DNA of 64,000 nucleotides, taken from contig OZ020306.1 of NCBI GenBank assembly GCA_963971305.1, positions 38,213,512 through 38,277,511 on the forward strand, read 5' to 3'. This document shows, in pieces, positions 57,901 to 64,000 of this stretch. The DNA comes from Arcuatula senhousia (taxonomy: Eukaryota > Mollusca > Bivalvia > Mytilida > Mytilidae). The notes under the pieces were generated by a model that did not search any database, was not told the origin of the DNA, and saw only the letters and a program-made list of their open reading frames with translations. Each line of letters opens with the position of its first letter. The stretch's first letter is position 1. The position numbers and the translations under genes were made by a program.

Positions 57901-58357
57901 TTCGTTAAGTTGCTCTTAATTTCTGTGTCAGTAATCAAGATCTTACAAGTTTTACAATTCTTGATTCCGCATTTACTGACAGAACAATGAGATTGCACAT
58001 TTTCAAAATCAAAAACGTCTTCCAAAAGTACAGAGCACGGTCGAATAAAATCAAAGTTTTTATATTGGTATTCTGGACTCGCAGACTGGGTATATGATGT
58101 CTTTGACAAAATTGGTGTATTTTGGACACCTGTACTACGAAACGACGCCGTGTCCGTAGTGTCGTTAAGTTCAGGCCTTTTTATACTGGGCGACGCCTGA
58201 GCCAGTATCCTTTTTTGGTGTCTCGTTAACATTGCATTGAAGCTACTAGGCTTACACCACAAATCTGTTACGGAACATATTCCTCCTTACTTCAAAGATA
58301 AAAGCATTCACATTATCTCTTATTCCTACACTTCCACCATTGCACCTAAGGTTTTCA
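54964..58357 (-). mobile_element. Penelope-like element with permuted domains (Naiad type)
   Basis: Nearly complete 3.4-kb element: 3' untranslated region 54964-55244, one large intact ORF, and at its 5' end a 100-bp inverted piece of its own ORF (about 58252-58357 on the plus strand matches 57025-57130 on the minus strand). Inserted inside the 155-bp satellite, splitting a GGCCAAAAACATGAAAAA phrase. Four 3'-end fragments of the family lie elsewhere in the window. Confidence 0.85.
55245..58232 (-). CDS. GIY-YIG endonuclease plus Penelope-type reverse transcriptase, intact ORF
   Basis: 995 residues from the first ATG (58232); the frame is open a further 10 codons upstream without an ATG. N-terminal part: Cys motif CGIKNCKTC at about 88-96, then a GIY-YIG nuclease, LIYGLECSLCGLIYVGET at 129-146, Arg in GRLNAR, and EEFWIRRLGT at about 209. 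C-terminal part: DKA box (VVVPADKAPNN, about 550), FDFSTLYTSIP (about 707), GIPMGTNCAPLLADL (about 795) and catalytic FRYIDD (about 838). In canonical Penelope proteins the GIY-YIG domain follows the RT; here it precedes it, as in the published Naiad/Chlamys clade. It would nick target DNA and prime reverse transcription. All catalytic boxes are present, so it may be recently active. Confidence 0.9.
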   Translation of the reverse strand: MLTRHQKRILAQASPSIKRPELNDTTDTASFRSTGVQNTPILSKTSYTQSASPEYQYKNFDFIRPCSVLLEDVFDFENVQSHCSVSKCGIKNCKTCKILITDTEIKSNLTNRSYNIYSWDDLNCTSSNLIYGLECSLCGLIYVGETKGRLNARMCGHRSGINNDSFPFVYQHFNQPDHSILSLKVRILEKIYHPTNNPTLSTPFRKEREEFWIRRLGTALPYGCNDNIGSVGNLSSPRCSDVNVMNLFEKTERRKRSHGHRKYNAPKLSDVSISGLLPFVQKPLGIHHIRTKLYSIPLSKLNTLYKECLENPVTDPQSNIYRLTAIVLDIGYNRLFKPVGVPHENSKDNRSFLSLPFLNKGLDAINLGNILHHKSVTEHIPPYFKDKSIPIISYSYTSTIAPKVFNYKQVLRDFQINDLKAKPPDCTCEKSPFKYGPSGHVITGDLNIVENDLLRDVLAKGPKYREPRRINWGYNFKTIMDSVEDYARKWAKKEQEKECDVLSEWVKAVRSLVLKRINSLKGSMSTKATSIFSNADVAKTLSTLHDKYVVVPADKAPNNIIFVCKKHYIDCLTAELGVGCTSNSTTYTATTLSKEEIIDNHKSVISSFGLSVGGSNDDIPSLYWIPKLHKNPYKQRFIAGSSKCTTKPLSVLLTSILTAVKSGLQKYYDCCYSRNGVNQMWILKNSKELMEILNSNSVSSCNSIKTFDFSTLYTSIPHEQLKSRLVQLIKRSFFKKNGKRRYKFLVVDYTKTYFVINESKKKNKFTEDQIIDMLNFLIDNIFVQFGGRVFQQTIGIPMGTNCAPLLADLFLHSYEADFLQSLLDKKDRRLALSFNLTFRYIDDVLSLNNSRFGDFLHLIYPHELEIKDTTDSRKSASYLDLHLEIDSQGRLSTRLYDKRDDFNFPIVNFPFLCSNIPSAPAYGVYVSQLIRYSRACGTYIDFLSRATRLTQKLLTQGYVAPRLLSSLKKFYGRHHALIDKYGISISQMSADVGLS

Positions 58358-58680
58358 AAACATGAAAAAACATTATTTCAGGGGCCGTAACCCCTATAAG
58401 GGGGTCATCTGACAACTTCAACCCTATGGAGACTTTTGTAGAGCTAATTGAGCTGAATATTTAAGCAAGCAACAGCTTTTCTCTATCTGCAATAGTTTTC
58501 ATACTATAGGGCCAAAACATGAAAAAACGCTATTTTTCACCTTTAAGGGGCTGTAACCCCCATAAGGGGTCATCTGACAACTTGGACCAAATGGAGACTT
58601 TTGTAGAACTTTTGATTCTGAAGCAGTAGGGTGGCATCAGATTTCATCTATCTCTTATACTTTTTGATTTACAAGCCAAA
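58358..58680. repeat. satellite array, about 155-bp unit (right part)
   Basis: Continuation of the array at 54231-54963 (GTCATCTGACAACTTCAACC at about 58406; a shorter match at 58569). Confidence 0.8.
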
Positions 58681-59430
58681 AACAGTAGTCTGACCCCCCC
58701 CTGGTCTATTTTTAGCAACGGCGGCCATGTTTTTCGACGAATCAAAATTCCCCACATCAGTTTTGTGGAGGATACCCTAAAGTACCACCAGACCTAATTT
58801 GGTTTGAATCTGTGCAGCGGTTTCAGAGGAGAAGAAGTTTAAAGAAAAGTTAACGACGACGGACGCCAATAAAACAGTTGTACTTTAGTCTATATTTCTG
58901 TTTTATTCTGATTTACCGTCCAGTCATAACCTGCTGGTTCCAGGTGGCGAATAGGCCCGCAGCAGCGCTAAGCTTGTCGGTAAAAGTCCACTTAAGAGCG
59001 CTCAGAAACCTGACATCGGGTCAGGCCGCTTTGCCCACAAAGCGACTGGGATGTGTGCCCCAGGTGGTTGAATGGGGCAGCCCTGACACCGAGAGATGCG
59101 GGTCGTCAGGCGATAATGCGGAAAACCTGACCGCAAACCATAGTGGTGCACCGTGTTGGGAAAAATGTCACGTTCCTCGCACGTTAAAGAACCCTGCTGC
59201 AGGTCTCGGTAAAAGTAGGACCCGTAGGATCCCCATGCAGGAGGCTAAATTTCCCGTCCCTACCCATCACTCCTTTTTCCAGTGACAGTCAAACACTCCT
59301 ACCCGATTGACCTTGTGTCCCCATTTCCTCCACTTCATCATCATTTCCCGTCCCTACCCATCACTCCTTTTTCCAGTGACAGTCAAACACTCCTACCCGA
59401 TTGACCTTGTGTCCCCATTTCCTCCACTTT

Positions 59431-59831
59431 AGCAAAATTTATTGTCTGGAACTTTGATGTCATTTGTATTTCGAACACACGTGAAGGCTAGCACTGCTGG
59501 TGGAGTGTAAATTCCCCGAGGTTAGCCCGCTCCGGCACCAACACTTTTGAGTTGGAGAATACATCAAAGCCTTAAATTATCCGTCTAAATTTCAAAATTG
59601 TCAAAACCCTAAGGTTCTTCCTACCCCAGACATAGGTTGAATATCTTAGAAATAATTTGATTCCCCAGTTTGGTATTTTTGGTTATACTGTTCTATGCTC
59701 TTCATATTCATACAGTGTTTGGCATTTTCAATATTTTTGGTAGAGCGCCTCTGATGAGTCTTGAATAGACGAAACGCGCGTCAGGCGTAGCAAAATTTAT
59801 TGTCTGGAACTTTGATGTCATTTGTATTTCA
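59431..59831 (+). mobile_element. retrozyme-like element with 42-bp terminal direct repeats
   Basis: AGCAAAATTTATTGTCTGGA and 22 following bases occur at 59431 and again at 59789, 358 bp apart; A-family sequence lies on both outer sides. The hammerhead motif ends just before the second repeat. This matches the layout expected for a circular-RNA-derived element integrated as slightly more than one monomer. Confidence 0.7.
59742..59788 (+). ncRNA. type I hammerhead ribozyme, minimal stem III
   Basis: Stem I GCGCCT pairs with AGGCGT. Core CTGATGA at 59751-59757; stem II GTCT/AGAC with loop TGAAT; GAAA at 59771-59774; a very short stem III in CGCGCG; and a GTC cleavage triplet ending at 59782. 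All conserved core residues are present. Short stem III hammerheads are known from Penelope elements and animal retrozymes and are thought to act as dimers. Confidence 0.8.
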
Positions 59832-59924
59832 TGTTCATTGTATCACCACTTTCATGTTCATCTCCCGGATATAGCCGAAATCGTGCTGCTTGGGAGTAAA
59901 GCAATAACTAACTAACTAACCGTC

Positions 59925-60003
59925 TAGCTACAATAATGTAGCTCTTTTGACATATTTGATTAGGCGGACCAAAGATGTCAAAGGAGCTACATTATTGTAG
60001 CTA
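59925..60003. mobile_element. small hairpin MITE, about 79 bp
   Basis: The left arm (TAGCTACAATAATGTAGCTC then TTTTGACAT) and right arm (ATGTCAAAGG then AGCTACATTATTGTAGCTA) are near-perfect complements around a 20-base centre. The phrase CTAACTAACCGTC is duplicated on its two sides. Confidence 0.75.
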
Positions 60004-60208
60004 ACTAACCGTCCAGTCATCACCACTGTCTGCGTCCACTTTCGGATCTTACTTCCCCTTTATGGTTTTAAGTTGTCATGGTTTACTATCTTTCTTGGTT
60101 CCTTTTCCATCTGACTGTATTTCATAATTTATGTCGTTTAATTTTTGAAAACTAAACATGGTCCTATATACAAGGGTTGTAGTTTTGGGCAAATTCTCTC
60201 CTTTCGGA

Positions 60209-60413
60209 TTGGACCGCCAAGTAGTGCACCACATTTTTCGCACCTACCCAACTCTCCCCTTTTCCTGTGGTTCTTCAAAATTTGCCGGTCCTTTGTGTCC
60301 CACCCCTCCCCATGTTTCATTTATCATCATCATTTCATGCTCATTTTATCATCCTTTTCATGTTCATCGCCTGTAAATAAACTTTATAGCGTAAAACACC
60401 AACTCACTCACCC
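60209..60413 (+). mobile_element. family B retroposon, 5'-truncated
   Basis: From GGACCGCCAAGTAGTGCACC to CACCAACTCACTCACCC. Confidence 0.75.
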
Positions 60414-60599
60414 ATTCCATTCGGATTTCATTTCTGAACAAACCCTTTCATGCTTCTCATATTTACGACTTGGAGTCGTAATGATCTTTTCGTCTCTGAG
60501 CTTTAACGCCAAGGTGTTTCCCAGCAACTTCATGGCCTGGGCTTTTTTTCATCTTTTCTCTGACTACTGAGGCCCCATAAGCAGCACCATCTTCATTTT

Positions 60600-61794
60600 C
60601 ATTAAGTACTGAAAATGGCAGTCAAATTTCCCGACCAAGCATCAACAAGTTTGGAGTTAGGCCAGTGGTGTCATGAGGGCAAGCTCGATACGCACCAGCA
60701 ATGCAGCCCAAGTTCAAGTCCCAGTTTTCCTGCTCTCCTCGAAAGCCTTGATCATAGATATTAAACTTTTGTTGAAGCGCTCAAACTGACCATTACATTT
60801 GGGATTTCAAGGGCTAGTCCTAGTTTTTTTCTGATTTCGAGGATTTCACACATTTCCTTGAAAATATCACTTTCAAAGTTCCTACCATGTTCTGAATGGA
60901 TTGCCAGGGGTAAACCGAACCTACACAAAACCTCAATCAATAATATGTCAGCATAGGTGGATGATGTTTGGTTCGGTACTGGAAACAATTCCAGCCACTT
61001 GGTAAAAAAATTAGTTACGGTTAAAATGTACCTATTATATCTGGGTGTTATATGTAAAGGACCAATAATGTCTATCCCTTATCTATCCATAGTACTTTCA
61101 ACCAGCATTTTACCCAAGGGAGCTTGAGATTTATTGGGTCCACGGATATCACACTTGCTTATCCAAATTTGGATGTCTCTTCGCATTTCAAACCAATAGT
61201 AAGACTGTATAATTTTATCTGTAGATTTTCATTTACCAAGATGACCGGATATAATTGAGTTGTGCATGATTTGAAGTATTTCATGTCTTAATTTGGAGGG
61301 GACCAACAATTGTGGATATTCATCAACACCATTTCTATGTGTATATTGTTTGAACAGTAGTCCATCAACCATTTTGAGAGATGCCCAAAGATACCAGTAA
61401 TGTCGCGTCTCTGCACTGTATTCCTGTACATTTGTTGAAGATGGTCTAAAACCAGCTTGTTTCCATTTCATTATTATACATACGTCCGTATCTTCTTTTT
61501 GACACTTTCTCAATTGTTCTCCTGTATGACTTGTTTGCCATATCGTCCCTTCTAGACTTTCTTGGTGTCTGGTTTTCACTGCTAGGATTTAAGCTTTGTC
61601 TTCGTCAAATTCGGAATTTCTGTCTTCGTCTATGGAGTCCAATGGTTCTTGCTCAGATTCAGTGCTCTGCATGTCGATAGCTCGCTTTTGACATTTCCTA
61701 CAAGGTCCACACCTTAAAGGTTCGGTGTTGTCAACTTCTTGACATTCACAGGCTTTTTGATTTGGACATTTATAAAAGGCATTACAAGTCCCGT
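60600..61794 (-). pseudogene. second gypsy family: pol fragment up to integrase
   Basis: Minus-strand text: CGPCRKCQKR, DGLLFKQYTHRN, MHNSIISGHLGK, then integrase IDIIGPLHITPRYN, FTKWLELFPVPNQTSS and IHSEHGRNFES. The second catalytic Asp is Glu here (usually HSDQG). Stops and frameshifts throughout. It differs clearly from the element at 19663-34055. A B retroposon cuts it at 61788. Confidence 0.8.
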
Positions 61795-62278
61795 GCGGTG
61801 CCCGGGTGGCGAATAGGCCCGCAGCAGAGCCTAGCTTGTCGTAAGAGGCGACTAAGGGTCTTGGGATTCTGACGTCGGGTCAGTGCTCAGCCCACAGAGC
61901 GACCAAGTGTGTACCCTAGGTGGCTGAATAGGGTAGCCCTCGTCCGCGGGGGTTGTCAGGTCTATAATACGGAAACCCTGACCGCCGACCATAGTGGGCC
62001 AACGTGTGTGAAGAGTGCCACGCTTCATGCACGTAAAAGACCCCTTTGTGTACCGCCAAGTAGTGCACCACATAGGCTAAATTTTTCGCCCACTACCCAC
62101 CTCTCCCCTTTTCCTGTGGTTCTTCAAAATTTACCGGTCCTTTGTTTCCCACCCCATCCCCATGTTTCATTTATCACGATTTCATGTTCATTTTATCATC
62201 CTTTTCATGTTCATCGCCTGTAGATAACCTATATAGCGTTGCACGGGCGTAAAACACCAACTCACTCACTCACTCACT
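61788..62278 (+). mobile_element. family B retroposon, full length
   Basis: Full B copy from GTCCCGTGCGGTGCCCGGGT to (ACTC)n, joined directly to the second gypsy relic on its left and to another B fragment on its right. Confidence 0.85.
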
Positions 62279-62403
62279 CCAACCTCTCCTCTTCCCTTTT
62301 CCTGTGGTCTTCCTTTGTTTCTCACCCTACCCCATATTTCATTGATCATCATCATTTCATGTTCATTTTATCACCATTCTCATGTCCATCGCCTTTAAAG
62401 GAC
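62279..62403 (+). mobile_element. family B fragment in tandem
   Basis: Second, truncated B piece (CCTTTTCCTGTGGTCTTCCT to TCATGTCCATCGCCTTTAAA) directly after the previous tail. Confidence 0.7.
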
Positions 62404-63095
62404 CATGGCCAACATAGTTGGTATTCTGTCCATAACTTGGGCCAATATTAAAATTATCAGAAATACATGTAGCCACATTTTTAATTCAAACATGTCTAAT
62501 GTAGACTTACCAATACAGAAAAATTGAAATCGGTACAATTTGATCATAGTATGAATGTATAAATCGACGGTCAAATTCGCTAAAAGTGCCATTTTCACAT
62601 TTTTTTCTCACATTTCACCATATCAATGTGGGAATCCCCCAATAAGGACACTCGCAACCAACACCAACCTAGATTTTCTAAGTACAAAAATTAATTGATG
62701 TCCTTAATTAATAAAACGAACTTTTTCCGCAAAATTACGTATCTGATAAAAAGTTAACTTGATATAGTTAAATATCCCTCTGTACAGGTGTATCGATTTA
62801 GCTCAGTCGGTTAGGTAGGCGGTCTTACAATCTTTTTTAAGTCATTGTAAAACGGGTTCGAGACCAACATGGTATTATTTTTTTAAGCAATTTTACAATA
62901 TATTTCTCTTTAAAAATGATTTCCGAATTTTTTATGGTGCATTTTAGTAAACGTGCATATACTTTTTCAGTGTCTTTTATTAACCCTTACTTATGTTGAA
63001 AATCATAGCTATCTTCTACTTCCTATTCGAATGTTTACATTTGGTTAAGGGTATGATTTCTTTGAATCCCACAAGCCACGACAGTTTTCTTAAAG
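62404..63095. other. non-coding stretch with a tRNA-like phrase
   Basis: No gene. At about 62794-62866 there are A-box-like TAGCTCAGTCGG and B-box-like GGTTCGAGACC phrases around a TTACAAT/ATTGTAA stem, but the acceptor and T stems do not pair well, so a degenerate tRNA-derived sequence is likeliest. Confidence 0.35.
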
Positions 63096-63890
63096 ATGAA
63101 CATTTGGTGCATGTGTTTGAAAATACATATTTTAACTCTAGCATCGAATAAAACTATGAAACCAAAATGTACCGTGTGTAAAAGGGTTATACTAGGCCAT
63201 GCCAGAAAAATTACTGAGGAACAATATCAATTCTACAGAAAACAAGGAGAAGTGTTGAATAAAAATGACACCATTTGTTCGAAATGTAGACAGTGTTTTT
63301 ATACAAAGAGACAAAGCGTTACCCATGATTCTCCGTCCAAATATTCAGATTCTAGGCAACACTCTGCACAACCCTGCTCTGATGTAATAACTTTACCCAT
63401 GGTACAAGTTGGTAAAACTTCAAGACGATGTTGTGTTTGTTTGTCGACCACAAATTCCCTTACTACTATGCCAGAAAAAGTCAGACTTTGTGCTTTTGTC
63501 AGACAGGGTATTCTTGTACCCGTCGGAGTAAGATGCTGCTCTATGCACATCGAAGCTCAAACAAACGCTCAAACCTGGTGTTGAAATTGACAAAAGTCGA
63601 CTAAGAAAAACAAGTTCGACAATTGATTCGTCTGACTGAGCTATTGTGGCTATTAGACAGACGTCGTGGTCTTGTGATTCAGTCGACTAAGAAACGAATT
63701 GACTTTGACGATCCAAATTCATAATGAAGATATACTGAACCTTACTGGACTTACAAAGGACCAATTCGACTTTTTGGTGTCAGCCGTTACCTCATTGAAA
63801 AAATCTTCAAATAGAACACCAAGGACTGCCATTGCCATTCTATTAGTAAAGTTGAAAACAGGACTATCTCATAGGTATGATTCATAAATA
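63096..63890 (+). pseudogene. Harbinger-like transposase N-terminus, decayed, running toward the window end
   Basis: Text: CTVCKRVILGHARK, CSKCRQCFYTKRQ, then CCVCLSTTN, ILVPVGVRCCSMH, then, after frameshifts near 63560 and 63690, LTGLTKDQFDFL and RTAIAILLVKLKTGLSHRY. The Cys pairs suggest zinc-binding modules; the last phrase is a helix-turn-helix of the kind preceding DDE_Tnp_4 transposases (PIF/Harbinger and ISL2EU types). The catalytic part is not seen before the window ends. Family placement is from memory. Confidence 0.55.
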
Positions 63891-64000
63891 AGCAGATATT
63901 TGATTACAAATGCAGAAATAGTCTATGCAAACCCTTTTGTCTGCAATAATAAATATAATATAATAACCCCTTTATTTTAATGCACTGAATCAGTCATGTC

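Larger units (their letters stand above)
58928..60007 (+). mobile_element. family A retroposon containing two nested insertions
   Basis: Bounded by ACCGTCCAGTCAT at 58915-58927 and 60008-60020. The A sequence runs from GGTTCCAGGTGGCGAATAGG to (AACT)n. Inside: a roughly 95-bp local duplication (59248-59340 against 59346-59430), the ribozyme element (59431-59831) and a small hairpin element (59925-60003). Confidence 0.85.

Overview
The window is eukaryotic, AT-rich and repeat-dominated: short exons with GT/AG introns, almost no long intact ORFs, and a dense mass of transposable elements. Several repeats look like ones I associate with bivalve molluscs, especially mussels: head motif GCTTGTCGTAAGAGGC, the phrase GACGAAACGCGCGTC, and short tandem repeats of about 150-180 bp. 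The taxon is an inference; no search was run.

Layout. 1-7.6 kb: AT-rich DNA with a TTAA-flanked MITE and SINE-like retroposons of two related families, here called A (tail (AACT)n) and B (tail (ACTC)n). 7.7-14.3 kb: a Crypton/DUF3504-like relic, then two diverged copies, in opposite orientation, of a two-gene module: a HIRAN-domain gene followed by a cysteine-motif gene with transposase-like signatures. 14.6-18.5 kb: hairpins, a G-rich tract and a tandem repeat. 18.6-34.5 kb: a decayed piggyBac transposase gene split by a 14.4-kb Ty3/gypsy LTR retrotransposon (LTRs 19663-20603 and 33136-34055, 4-bp target duplication ATAC). Between integrase and 3' LTR this retroelement holds unusual extra DNA: a decayed zinc-finger plus T1/BTB (KCTD-like) reading frame, and a foldback-like inverted repeat built of 21-bp units enclosing a SAM-domain exon. 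34.5-38.5 kb: SINEs and Penelope relics. 38.9-44.5 kb: the best host gene, a hand-assembled six-exon gene (minus strand, 240 aa, all phases consistent) for an Ig-domain membrane protein with a tyrosine-rich tail. 45-54 kb: repeats, a tRNA-like sequence and a RecQ-like helicase exon. 54.96-58.36 kb: a nearly complete Penelope-like element with an intact ORF whose GIY-YIG domain precedes the reverse transcriptase (permuted, Naiad-like order), inserted in a satellite array. 58.9-60.0 kb: a SINE containing a hammerhead-ribozyme element (retrozyme-like) and a small hairpin MITE. 60.6-62.4 kb: a second gypsy relic and SINEs. 63.1-64 kb: a Harbinger-like transposase N-terminus running off the window.

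The genes do not form one pathway. Most of the window is a record of nested insertions, many with target duplications readable by eye. The strongest leads are the duplicated HIRAN module, the retroelement with extra protein domains, the Ig receptor with tyrosine motifs, the permuted Penelope element and the hammerhead ribozyme.
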